Below, piece by piece: positions 24,743 through 32,742 of a DNA stretch of 64,000 nt. Below the pieces are notes generated by a model. It made no database searches. It was not told the origin of the DNA and saw only the letters and a list, made by a program, of their open reading frames with translations. The translations under genes were made by a program, and so were the position numbers. Within the stretch, counting starts at the first letter, position 1. The number at the start of each line of letters is the position of its first letter. The stretch covers positions 2,046,001 through 2,110,000 of the forward strand of contig NZ_CP143889.1 in the NCBI RefSeq assembly GCF_036417355.1, read 5' to 3'. This DNA is from Akkermansia sp. RCC_12PD (GTDB taxonomy: Bacteria; Verrucomicrobiota; Verrucomicrobiia; Verrucomicrobiales; Akkermansiaceae).

Positions 24743-26812
24743 GTGAAGGAAGGCTGCGTTCAGGATTGCTTTATGGCCGGGTGTCCGGTTCCGGGACGCG
24801 GGGCGGGATGGAAGGCCGGGACGTGGCTTGTGTTCAAGCGGGTGCTGATGAGGCGTTTTCTGGGACAGGGGGGCCAGGATGATTTTTCCTTTCCGGAAGG
24901 GGTTCCGTTTTCCCTGTGGGAAGGTGATGAGGACTGTGCCGTTACTCCGTCCGTTCTGGGGGATTTGCTGGAGCGCAGCATGCCGGATGCCCGTGGAACC
25001 GGGACGGTCTATACGCCCAGGTTCCTGGTGCGTTGGATGGTGCGGGAGGCGGTTTCCCGCTGGGTGGATTCCGCTTTGTCCGCCAGTCATGAAAAAGGCA
25101 GGGAGGCGGAAAGAGCCCTGTTGAAGAGGATCCGGGTGCTGGATTTGTCCGCGGGTTCCGGGGCGTTCACCATGGGGATTCTTCATGAACTTGTCCGCCG
25201 CAGAAAGATTTTGGAACCGGAGTGTTCGGAAGCCGCCCTGGTGCGCGAGGCCGTAGAAGATCATGTTTACGGGGTGGATGTCTGCGCAGAGGCGTTGGAG
25301 GTGGCGCGCTTCCGTTTCCGCTGCGCCTTGCTTGCCGCGGGTGATGACGCCCATTTCCGCGATCATTTAATCTGCGGTGACAGCCTGGACCTGTTCGGCG
25401 TTGGAGTGCGGCGGGATGTGTTGGCCCGCGTCATGAAGGAAGGAGGGTTCGACCTGGTTATAGGCAATCCTCCTTTTATTGGGGAAAAGGGGAACAAGGG
25501 GCTTTTTGACAGGCTGAAGGCTTCCCGCATGTCCGCTTATTGTTCCTCCCGCATGGATTACTGGTACGTGTTCGCCTGCCTGGGCATGGATGTTCTGAAA
25601 CCCGGTGGGGTGATGCACCTGGTGGTGCCCAACAAATGGATGGGCAATGCCGGAGCGGCGCCTCTGCGCCGGAAATTGCTGGAGGAATGCGGGGCGCTGC
25701 GCTTGTCCGACTTCGGAGCCTGCCGGGTATTTGAGTCCGCACGGGTTCATACCATGACGCTTCTGGCGGAAAGGAAAAACCACAGGGATGAAGCTCTTGT
25801 CCCTGAATACCGCCGTTTTTCCGCAGAACCGGAACATGTGGAAGAGTTTCTGATAAACGCCCCTTACCGGCGCTTCCCGTTGCCGAAAGATCGGTCCGGG
25901 TGTGTGGAACAGGGGCTGTTTTTCTGTTCCGCCGCAGAAAAGGCGGTTTTGGAGAAGATGGAGGCCCGCAGGAATTTTGAGCTGGACCCAGTGCACGAAA
26001 TGGCGCAGGGGATTGTGCCGAACCCGGACGTGGTTTCCTCTCGTGCCTTGGGAAGTCTCCCCCCGGAAACAGTGCGGAGTTCCGGCATCCGGCGCGGGGA
26101 AGGGGTGTTCGTGGTGCCGCGGGAGTTTTTCACCAGTTTGACGGAGCGGGAACGGTGCTTTCTCAAGCCCCTTTATGAACCCGTGCTGGCGGAGCGGTAT
26201 GGCTTGAAAGAGCCGGAAAAGGTTCTTTTGTACCTGACGCCGGAGAATGGTTCGGAGCGGGCACGGACGCTTATCCGGCATCTGGAGAAGTTCCGGCCCT
26301 TGATGGAGGCCCGGCGGGAAACCCGCATGGGGCGCATGAAGTATTACCACGTGCACTGGCCCAGAAAGGAAAATTTTTTTCTGCCTGGGCCCAAGATATT
26401 GGCTGTCCGCAAGTGCGCGCGGCCCACGTTCACCCATACGGAACGGGAGGCCTATGTGATGATGTCATTCAATGTGATACGCACGGAGCGCCTGAGCATG
26501 AAGTATCTTGCGGCCCTGTTCAATTCACGGCTGATGCATTTCTGGTTCCGTCTGCGTGGCAAGATGCAGGGGGATTTTTTCCAGATGGATACGGCACCCA
26601 TCCTGCGCGCGCCCGTCCATGTGCCTTCCGCTTCCGTAGTTGCGGAAGTGGAGAGGCTTTCCGATGCCCTTGTTGAGCATTATTGCCCGGAGTGGGATGA
26701 ACGTATGAATGAGCTTATTGAAAGGATTTACGGTATTTCCGCCGAAGAAAGGGAGGTCATTGTTCAGGCAGTTTCTCCGGCTCCGGGCGGGAAGGGAAAC
26801 AGGCCAGAATGA
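24743..26812 (+). CDS. Eco57I/type IIG-like adenine-specific DNA methyltransferase
   Basis: 689 residues from a GTG just after an in-frame stop at 24725; an ATG at 24773 is a possible later start. Methyltransferase motifs: X-like YTPRFLVRWMV, motif I DLSAGSGAFTMGIL (~residues 134-147), acidic GVDVCAEAL, motif IV NPPF (N-P-P-F, N6-adenine type), and KPGGVMHLVVPNKWM. The C-terminal ~300 residues (GIVPNPDVV, HWPRKENFF, MKYLAALFNSRLMHFWF) fit a TaqI/Eco57I-type target-recognition domain. Only ~100 residues precede motif X and no PD-(D/E)xK nuclease motif is visible there, unlike complete type IIG enzymes, so it may be methyl-only or N-terminally truncated. Its 3' end overlaps the convergent DUF805 gene by 56 bp. 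Confidence 0.85.
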   Translation: MKEGCVQDCFMAGCPVPGRGAGWKAGTWLVFKRVLMRRFLGQGGQDDFSFPEGVPFSLWEGDEDCAVTPSVLGDLLERSMPDARGTGTVYTPRFLVRWMVREAVSRWVDSALSASHEKGREAERALLKRIRVLDLSAGSGAFTMGILHELVRRRKILEPECSEAALVREAVEDHVYGVDVCAEALEVARFRFRCALLAAGDDAHFRDHLICGDSLDLFGVGVRRDVLARVMKEGGFDLVIGNPPFIGEKGNKGLFDRLKASRMSAYCSSRMDYWYVFACLGMDVLKPGGVMHLVVPNKWMGNAGAAPLRRKLLEECGALRLSDFGACRVFESARVHTMTLLAERKNHRDEALVPEYRRFSAEPEHVEEFLINAPYRRFPLPKDRSGCVEQGLFFCSAAEKAVLEKMEARRNFELDPVHEMAQGIVPNPDVVSSRALGSLPPETVRSSGIRRGEGVFVVPREFFTSLTERERCFLKPLYEPVLAERYGLKEPEKVLLYLTPENGSERARTLIRHLEKFRPLMEARRETRMGRMKYYHVHWPRKENFFLPGPKILAVRKCARPTFTHTEREAYVMMSFNVIRTERLSMKYLAALFNSRLMHFWFRLRGKMQGDFFQMDTAPILRAPVHVPSASVVAEVERLSDALVEHYCPEWDERMNELIERIYGISAEEREVIVQAVSPAPGGKGNRPE

Positions 26813-27302
26813 CGATCAGCAGGAACCAGACGTTTCCCACGACGGCCAGAAACAGGGTGGTCGTGTCCATGCTGCCGTCCATACTGTACCGGAAACGGTC
26901 GAAAACCATCCATTTGATGAGGCCGGCGATTCCCAGCGCTATGTAGCCGTACCCCCATGCCGTATGGAATCCGGCGTCGCGGAGCCTTCTGATGATGGCG
27001 CTCCAGAAGGGGAGGTAGATAGCCAGGAATACGACCTGCATGGTGATGATGAAGTACATGAAGTGTTCCTGGGCTATGGCGTGGAATACTTCCTGGTTGT
27101 CCGTGGCAAGAAGTTCCTTCCACGGCAGGGACGCGAGGGTCAATATGGTTCCCGCGAAGGAGAAAAACAAGGCGCCGAGAAACAGGAACAGATTGAATCC
27201 CCAGAATTCGCGGCGGGAGGACTTGCCGGAGAAGTCGGCATATTTTTTCGTCAGGCACAGGATGAAGTTTTGCCAGAGGGAGGGGCGGATTGGAGCATTC
27301 AT
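26757..27302 (-). CDS. DUF805-family membrane protein
   Basis: 181 residues from MNAPIRPSLWQNF; several earlier in-frame ATGs exist up to 27329. DUF805 signature: KYADFSGKSSRREFWGFNLF near the N-terminus and IIRRLRDAGFHTAWGY in the middle, with four hydrophobic segments. The family is widespread in bacterial inner membranes and its function is unknown. The 3' end overlaps the methyltransferase gene in antiparallel orientation. Confidence 0.85.
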   Translation of the reverse strand: MNAPIRPSLWQNFILCLTKKYADFSGKSSRREFWGFNLFLFLGALFFSFAGTILTLASLPWKELLATDNQEVFHAIAQEHFMYFIITMQVVFLAIYLPFWSAIIRRLRDAGFHTAWGYGYIALGIAGLIKWMVFDRFRYSMDGSMDTTTLFLAVVGNVWFLLIVILACFPSRPEPEKLPEQ

Positions 27303-27422
27303 CATTTTTCTATTCATAGCACATGTCATGGGGAGGCGGCAATGGCAAACGGAAGATCAGGACTTGATTTTCAAAAGCATCCCCGTATGGTGTGCGTCCT
27401 GCAACCCTGATTTGATTCAATC

Positions 27423-28676
27423 ATGATACCTGTTTGCCTGAGGAATTGCCTGTTCGGCGCGTGCTGGTACGGGGCCTTGAGTACGGCGAATGCCGGCATT
27501 CCGGCCATGCAGGGGCAGGAATTCCCTTCTCCATCTTTGTGCGGAACCGTTGTCCGTGGACCTGTCCTGTACCGTGATGATTTCTCCTGGATTCGGAAGG
27601 TGAAGCTGACCTTGATCGGCCAGTATCAGACAGCGGCCGTCAGCCCCAATGGCTCCAACAGGTTTTGTCCCGGTTCCGGAGGCCATAACAGCGAATGGCG
27701 GCGTGCCTATCTGGGGGCGGACATCCTGCTGGGCGACGGTTCCTGGCGCCTGTCGAACCTGACGAACGTGGGGGACCTGGAAGGCCGCCACCGTGAAGTG
27801 CGCGGAGAGTGGACGGGAAGCCATACGGAATGGTCCCTGTATGAACTTTATCTGGAAAAGACGCTGCCCGGCGTCAAGCTGCGGGCCGGCAAGCTGACTC
27901 CGCACCTGACTTCGGAATATTGTCTTCCTTCCTCCCGGATCAAGACGATAGAGAGGTCCGCCATCTGCAATGAACTGATTCCCATTTCCAACTGGGGGCT
28001 GGAAGCCAATTTCCAGAAGAATCCCAAAAGCCTGTATCATTCCTACGGTGTGTATCTGAATGCAAACGGGACGGATTTGACGGATGAAATCCAGTTCCAT
28101 TCCGACGATAACGTGTTCGCCCTGGTCGCGATGAAGTGGAGTGTGGCTTCCCCCATGTGGGATTCCCAGAGCCTGGGATACCAGTACGCCCATAATTTTA
28201 CGGAATGGCGCGGCAGAAAGATTGCCTCCGGTTCCGATTACCAGGGCCCCGGCGCGCAGGATGTGCTTTCCCTGAGCTGGGACGCCAAGCGCGGAAATCT
28301 GGCCGTGATGGCTAATTTGCTGGCCGGGGTGGGAATTGTGGGACAGCCTGGGGCCAAGAATGTGTACGGACTTGTTTTACAGCCTGTTTACCGGATTTCC
28401 CCGCATCTGGAAGGCGTTTTTCAATATCAATGTTCCTTTGGAAACGGCTCTGTGCGCCTGAACAGCCGTTATGTCCCTTCCGTGACGCGCTATCCCGCAT
28501 GGGTGGACAGCATGAATTCCTTTTATCTGGGCCTGAATTGTTATTTGTGCCCGGAGTCCATTGATACGGTAAAGCTGATGCTGGGGCTGGAATACGTCAC
28601 CAGCCATACGAATTCTGCCACGGCCAAGGCCTTTAACGGATGGTCCCTTTACGGGGCCGTGCGGTTCAAGTTCTGA
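27423..28676 (+). CDS. Outer-membrane porin-like beta-barrel protein
   Basis: 417 residues. A short N-terminal hydrophobic signal (to about STANAG) is followed by alternating amphipathic beta strands rich in Tyr, Trp and Gly (e.g. VKLTLIGQYQTAAV, WSLYELYLEKTLPGVKLRAG), ending in a C-terminal aromatic (VRFKF) as in barrel proteins inserted by BamA. Features such as the LRAGKLTPHL and LGYQYAHNFTEW strands resemble phosphate- or carbohydrate-selective porins (OprO/OprB type), but the substrate is not clear. The last 28 bp overlap the convergent gene 28649-29431. Confidence 0.75.
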   Translation: MIPVCLRNCLFGACWYGALSTANAGIPAMQGQEFPSPSLCGTVVRGPVLYRDDFSWIRKVKLTLIGQYQTAAVSPNGSNRFCPGSGGHNSEWRRAYLGADILLGDGSWRLSNLTNVGDLEGRHREVRGEWTGSHTEWSLYELYLEKTLPGVKLRAGKLTPHLTSEYCLPSSRIKTIERSAICNELIPISNWGLEANFQKNPKSLYHSYGVYLNANGTDLTDEIQFHSDDNVFALVAMKWSVASPMWDSQSLGYQYAHNFTEWRGRKIASGSDYQGPGAQDVLSLSWDAKRGNLAVMANLLAGVGIVGQPGAKNVYGLVLQPVYRISPHLEGVFQYQCSFGNGSVRLNSRYVPSVTRYPAWVDSMNSFYLGLNCYLCPESIDTVKLMLGLEYVTSHTNSATAKAFNGWSLYGAVRFKF

Positions 28677-29431
28677 AGATCCGGAGAGAAGCTCCCTCTT
28701 GAGTTTTTAAAAGCAGCGGGCTGGTAGGCAGGCAGTGCGGGAATGGGAACGTACCCGGGGGGAAGGTCGTCCCATACGGGATGGAGCGGTTTGGGTTCCG
28801 TTTCAAAAACCTCTCCGTTGAAGGATTTGATGATGGTTCGGAAGGAACCCTGCGGAGACGGACGGATTACGAAAGGACGCGGCGCCGATTCCGGAAGATT
28901 CATGCTCAAATTCACTTCTTCCTCATTCCATGCAGGCCAGACGTCTGCCGGAGCCGATATTTCACGGATTTCCGTATTGGTTGCGGAACGGGGCGTGTGG
29001 AAAAAGGGGCTGTCCGGGTCTCCGTCATTCAGCCAGGCTTCCTCGTCCGGCGTTTCCGTCGTGATGATCATGGCTTCCTGGGTGGTTGAATGGTTGAATT
29101 CGTACCCCGTCAGTCCGCCGCCATCCGCATCAGCCCTGTCGCTGTTCATATGGATATTGATGGAAACCTTGTTTTCCGGCGCTTCCTGCTCCTCCGGCGT
29201 CTGGAAAATGGCCGCCTGCCGCTTCAGCGCCTCCGGGGAGGTGCCGCGCGCGTATTTTGGGAAGAAAACGCTTTTGGTGTCTATTTTCCCCGGCTTGACT
29301 TTCACGGGTTCGTCGGACAGCTCAAAGATGTATTTCACAGGTTGTTCTTCTGCGTAGGCACCGTGAAAGGCGCCTTCCAGAAACGCCATAGCCAGACATG
29401 TCAGAAGATACAGGCATGGAGAAGTTTTCAT
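28649..29431 (-). CDS. Hypothetical secreted, Pro/Glu-rich protein
   Basis: 260 residues with a clear cleavable signal peptide (hydrophobic residues ~6-20, cleavage near GAYA-EEQ). The mature part is polar, Pro/Glu/Ser/Asp-rich and low in predicted structure (TPEEQEAPENKVSIN, STTQEAMIITTETPDEEAW), with repeated FEL/RPF/PxW patches. No family recognised. It converges with and overlaps the porin gene by 28 bp. Confidence 0.65.
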   Translation of the reverse strand: MKTSPCLYLLTCLAMAFLEGAFHGAYAEEQPVKYIFELSDEPVKVKPGKIDTKSVFFPKYARGTSPEALKRQAAIFQTPEEQEAPENKVSINIHMNSDRADADGGGLTGYEFNHSTTQEAMIITTETPDEEAWLNDGDPDSPFFHTPRSATNTEIREISAPADVWPAWNEEEVNLSMNLPESAPRPFVIRPSPQGSFRTIIKSFNGEVFETEPKPLHPVWDDLPPGYVPIPALPAYQPAAFKNSRGSFSPDLQNLNRTAP

Positions 29432-29606
29432 GATAGGTGAACGACTCTGTTAGAACAGAAAGAAGGCAAATATTCAATGCTAAAAAGCAAGAAACTCAGC
29501 GCGCTTTCCGGGTGCTGGCTCTTTATTTGCCATACTACGAGGCCAAAACGGCGTTTCTGTCGTTTCTCTGCTTGGCAGCTGTGGGCGGCTGCCTTATGGT
29601 GAACGC

Positions 29607-30656
29607 ATGATGAAGAAGATTTTCCCCTGTCTGCTGACCTTCCTGACTGTTTTCTGGTTCGGCTGCGAAAATAAGCCGTCCGGAGGAGAAAAAGAGCCGG
29701 TCCGTTCTGAGAAGAACGGGGAAAAACAGGCTGAATCTTCCGCAGACACGGGAAAGGCCGGAACCTGGAAAAACCGTCTTCAGGCGGCTTCCGAGGAGGC
29801 GGCGCGGGCCAAGGGAGACGACAAAAAACATGTGGAGGCCCTGAACGAGCTTGCCTCCCTGTATGCGGAAGGCCTGCAAAACGGCTGGGTTCATCCGCTG
29901 GATGTCCGTTCCTGGTGTGAATCCGTGGCGGAGTCTGGCGCCGGTTATTCCGGGGAGACGGTCATCGGAGCCCTTTTTCTTTACGGTACCGGAGTAACGC
30001 GTGATCCGGGCGCAGCCAGGGAATGGTTTGAATATGGCCTGGCCCGGCCCGGCAGCCAGCGGGGAAACGCCCTGTACATGCTGGGCATGATGTATTCCAA
30101 AGGGGACGGCGTCAATCAGGACCAGAACAAGGCCCTGGAATTGTGGCACAAGGCGGCGGATGAAAATCATCCGGGCGCCCTGTCCCTGCTGGGCCGCGCA
30201 TCCATGGAAGGGAAGCTGGGCTTTGACAAGGATGCGGCATCAGGACTGGCCTTTCTGGAAAGGGCCGCCAACGGCGGGGATGTGGCGGCGTCCATGTATC
30301 TGGGGCGCATCTACGCCAAGGGGGAGGGAGTGGCGCAGGACATGGAGCGCGCCTTGAAATGGTACCAGCAGGCCGCTTCCGCCGGGGATCCCCATGCCCA
30401 GTATATCGTCGGGCTGGCTTATCTGGACGGTTCCGGCGTTCCCGTGGATGAGGGGAAGGCGTTCAACTGGCTCCGTCTGGCGGCGGGGCAGGAACACGTG
30501 AACGCCATGCTGATGCTTTCCGTCTGCTACAGCACGGGCAAAGGCACCCGGCAGGATGCGAATATGGCGGAAGTCTGGAAAAAGAAGGCTCTTGAGCTGA
30601 ATAGCCGGAGGCAGACGCGGCAGAGAAACTCCAGCCTTACCCCGCCAAATGAGTAA
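29607..30656 (+). CDS. SEL1-repeat lipoprotein
   Basis: 349 residues. The N-terminal KIFPCLLTFLTVFWFGCEN is a lipoprotein signal with the anchor Cys at residue 20. A charged linker rich in Lys/Glu/Ser follows, then at least five SEL1 repeats (e.g. YMLGMMYSKGDGVNQDQNKA, YLGRIYAKGEGVAQDMERAL, YIVGLAYLDGSGVPVDEGKA). These are scaffolds for protein-protein contact; no enzymatic motif. It resembles the 933-2360 protein but is lipid-anchored and lacks the C-terminal membrane helix. Confidence 0.85.
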   Translation: MMKKIFPCLLTFLTVFWFGCENKPSGGEKEPVRSEKNGEKQAESSADTGKAGTWKNRLQAASEEAARAKGDDKKHVEALNELASLYAEGLQNGWVHPLDVRSWCESVAESGAGYSGETVIGALFLYGTGVTRDPGAAREWFEYGLARPGSQRGNALYMLGMMYSKGDGVNQDQNKALELWHKAADENHPGALSLLGRASMEGKLGFDKDAASGLAFLERAANGGDVAASMYLGRIYAKGEGVAQDMERALKWYQQAASAGDPHAQYIVGLAYLDGSGVPVDEGKAFNWLRLAAGQEHVNAMLMLSVCYSTGKGTRQDANMAEVWKKKALELNSRRQTRQRNSSLTPPNE

Positions 30657-30659
30657 GAG

Positions 30660-31127
30660 TCAGTTTTCCTGAATTTCCTGATGCAGGAATTTCAGGGCTT
30701 CCTTCCGTTCCAGAATGGCGAATCCCCGCTCGTCGGGGATGACGAGCAGCCCGTTCCGGTTTTCCAGAATGGCGTGAATCATGGCAAAGACGTGTCCCAT
30801 GGCGCATTCGTCTTCCAAAATGAAGCGCAGCATTTTGGTGCGGTCTCCTATTTTTTTCAGAGCGCCGCGGTCGCGTTTGAAGGCTTTGCGCGCGTCTTCC
30901 GTCTCCATGACCCAGAACACGTCCAGCTGGGATTCCCCTTCTTCATCCAGATAGCTGCCTTCCAGCACATGGTCCGGGGCTTCTTCCGGAGCTCCGGACA
31001 GGTTTAGTTGAAAACAGGGGTCCAGGCGGAACATGGCCTGCTGGAGTTCTTCCCCGGAAGGCAGCGGGGCGTCCTGGACGAAAAGCCAGAATTCCTGGTC
31101 GTCCCCGAATGAAGCGGCGTGGGTCAT
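30660..31127 (-). CDS. Hypothetical cytoplasmic protein
   Basis: 155 residues from MTHAASFGDDQEFWLF; a longer frame reaches 31211 but that part reads as leader. The protein is acidic, with alternating strands and helices (FRLDPCFQLNLSG, LDVFWVMETEDARKAFKRD, GLLVIPDERGFAILERKEAL). No family recognised. It converges on the SEL1 gene with a 3-bp gap and is divergent from thiD. Confidence 0.6.
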   Translation of the reverse strand: MTHAASFGDDQEFWLFVQDAPLPSGEELQQAMFRLDPCFQLNLSGAPEEAPDHVLEGSYLDEEGESQLDVFWVMETEDARKAFKRDRGALKKIGDRTKMLRFILEDECAMGHVFAMIHAILENRNGLLVIPDERGFAILERKEALKFLHQEIQEN

Positions 31128-31240
31128 GGGCCGGATTTTGGCATTCCTGCGCCATTTTCCCACAGGGATTTGTGACAGTTGGGAGCCGCTGGTTGATTTT
31201 TGTATGTTCAACGTCTTCCCGCACGATTAAAAACAGGGGC

Positions 31241-32032
31241 ATGAGCGAGATTCCCGTAATGATGACCATCGCCGGTTCCGACTGTTCCGCCGGGGCCGGC
31301 CTCCAGGCGGACCTGAAGGCGGCGCACGCCATGGGCGCTTTCGCGCTGACGGCGGTCACCTGCATCGTCTCGGAAGTGCCCGGACTGGTGCGCGGCATTC
31401 AGGAAGTGGAGCCGGAACTGGTGGCCGACCAAGTCAGAATCAATCTGGAACATTTTCCCGTTGCCGCCGTGAAGACGGGGATGCTGTATTCTCCCTCCAT
31501 TGTCCGCGCCGTGTACGGGGTAGTGAAGGATGCGGATATTCCCCTGGTGGTGGATCCCGTCATGATCGCGACGGCCGGCGACCGCCTGATGCGGGAAGAG
31601 GCCGTGGCCGTTTATGAGGAACTGCTCCTGCCGCGTGCCGCTCTGCTGACCCCCAATCTGGACGAAGCCGCCGTGCTGCTCCGTTCCTCCTCCAATCCGG
31701 AGCGGGATGAATTGCCGGAAGCCGCCGCCAGGCTGGCCCTACGGTACGGGTGCCCCGTGCTGCTGAAAGGCGGCCATCTGGCCGGGGACTGCCGCGACGT
31801 GCTTGCGGGGCCGGACGGCCGCATGCTGGGGGAATGGACGCGTCCGCGCGTGCGGGATGTCAGCACGCACGGAACGGGGTGCTCCCTGTCCGCCGCCATT
31901 GCCGCGCGTTTGGCGGCCGGGGACGGACTCGTGACTGCGGTGGAACGCGGGCTGGAATTCATCGCCGCCGCCATCCGCGACCATGTGCGCTGGGAGTGTC
32001 CCGTGCGCGTGGATGCGCTGAAGCTGTGGTGA
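31241..32032 (+). CDS. thiD: Hydroxymethylpyrimidine/phosphomethylpyrimidine kinase
   Basis: 263 residues from MSEIPVMMTIAGSD. Ribokinase-like fold: TIAGSDCSAGAGLQADLKAA at the N-terminus, AVKTGMLYSP, VVDPVMIATAGDRL, LLTPNLDEAAVLL, VLLKGGHLAGD and the anion-hole/base motif THGTGCSLSAAIAA near residue 210. It phosphorylates HMP and HMP-P to HMP-PP for thiamine synthesis or salvage. No other thi gene and no TPP riboswitch-like leader is visible. Confidence 0.93.
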   Translation: MSEIPVMMTIAGSDCSAGAGLQADLKAAHAMGAFALTAVTCIVSEVPGLVRGIQEVEPELVADQVRINLEHFPVAAVKTGMLYSPSIVRAVYGVVKDADIPLVVDPVMIATAGDRLMREEAVAVYEELLLPRAALLTPNLDEAAVLLRSSSNPERDELPEAAARLALRYGCPVLLKGGHLAGDCRDVLAGPDGRMLGEWTRPRVRDVSTHGTGCSLSAAIAARLAAGDGLVTAVERGLEFIAAAIRDHVRWECPVRVDALKLW

Positions 32033-32230
32033 CCTTTTTCCCCGTACGGCCTTTGCGGGAATGGCGCCGTGATGCGGGGAAACCCGCTGAAGAGCGGATG
32101 GGAAAGCCGCCTTTCTGTGCCCTAATAACGCTTTGTGCTTGCGTATTGGATGCCGGATTGGTAGTCCTATCTGCGCCCATGTATGGCATGGAGCTTTTCA
32201 AAAATTAGTAATTATCATAGCAATATCACT

Positions 32231-32536
32231 ATGGGACAGCAAATCCGCAAAGTCACCAAGCGCCGCAGACGTGCCGATTACCTTAAGCGTAAGAAGGAAC
32301 AGGCCAAGTTGAATTCCAATACGCCTATCCGCCTGGCTACTCCCGTTGCCAAGGAAGCAAAGCCGGCCGCCAAGGAAGTTCCCGCCAAAAAGACCGCGGC
32401 CAAGGCTCCTGCCAAGAAGGCTGACGCGAAGAAAACGGAAACCAAGAAAGCGGAACCCAAGGCCGCTGCCGCCAAGAAGGCTCCTGCCAAAAAGCCGGCC
32501 GCCAAGAAGGAAGCCGCCGAGCCCACGGCTGAATAA
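32231..32536 (+). CDS. Small Lys/Ala/Pro-rich histone H1-like protein
   Basis: 101 residues from MGQQIRKVTKRRRRADYLKR. The basic N-terminus (residues 1-28) looks structured and conserved. It is followed by a tail of PAKK/AAKK repeats (e.g. KKTAAKAPAKKADAKK) ending in a short acidic patch (EAAEPTAE). Such tails bind DNA or RNA non-specifically, as in bacterial H1-like proteins (Hc1, AlgP type). A nucleoid or ribosome-associated role is inference. An upstream in-frame ATG (32183) lies in AT-rich leader. A terminator follows. Confidence 0.82.
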   Translation: MGQQIRKVTKRRRRADYLKRKKEQAKLNSNTPIRLATPVAKEAKPAAKEVPAKKTAAKAPAKKADAKKTETKKAEPKAAAAKKAPAKKPAAKKEAAEPTAE

Positions 32537-32585
32537 TTGTCCGCATAGCCGGGATTGCCCCCGTGCGTCCATCAAACGGTTTTAC

Positions 32586-32617
32586 AAGCCGCCCCGCCTG
32601 ATGCGCGGCGGCTTTTT
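32586..32617 (+). terminator. Rho-independent terminator
   Basis: AAGCCGCC (32586-32593) pairs with GGCGGCTT (32607-32614), followed by a T run. It lies 50 bp after the Lys/Ala-rich protein gene. Confidence 0.85.
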
Positions 32618-32742
32618 GCGCGCCGCGTCATCTTCCGCATCCGGGCATATTCGCGGCACCGGGCGCAATTTTCCGGAAAATGTATTGACGCTTCACCCTT
32701 CGCGGACCTACATAGAAGGGAATATCATTCCGTTTTTCCGCC

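Noticed and set aside
30660-31211. Longer start (31211) for the minus-strand hypothetical gene
   Set aside because: The extra 28 residues are low in family-like character; the ATG at 31127 is the more natural start.
31100-31240. TPP riboswitch in front of thiD
   Set aside because: No THI-box-like conserved elements are seen and the upstream DNA is mostly the divergent gene's 5' end.
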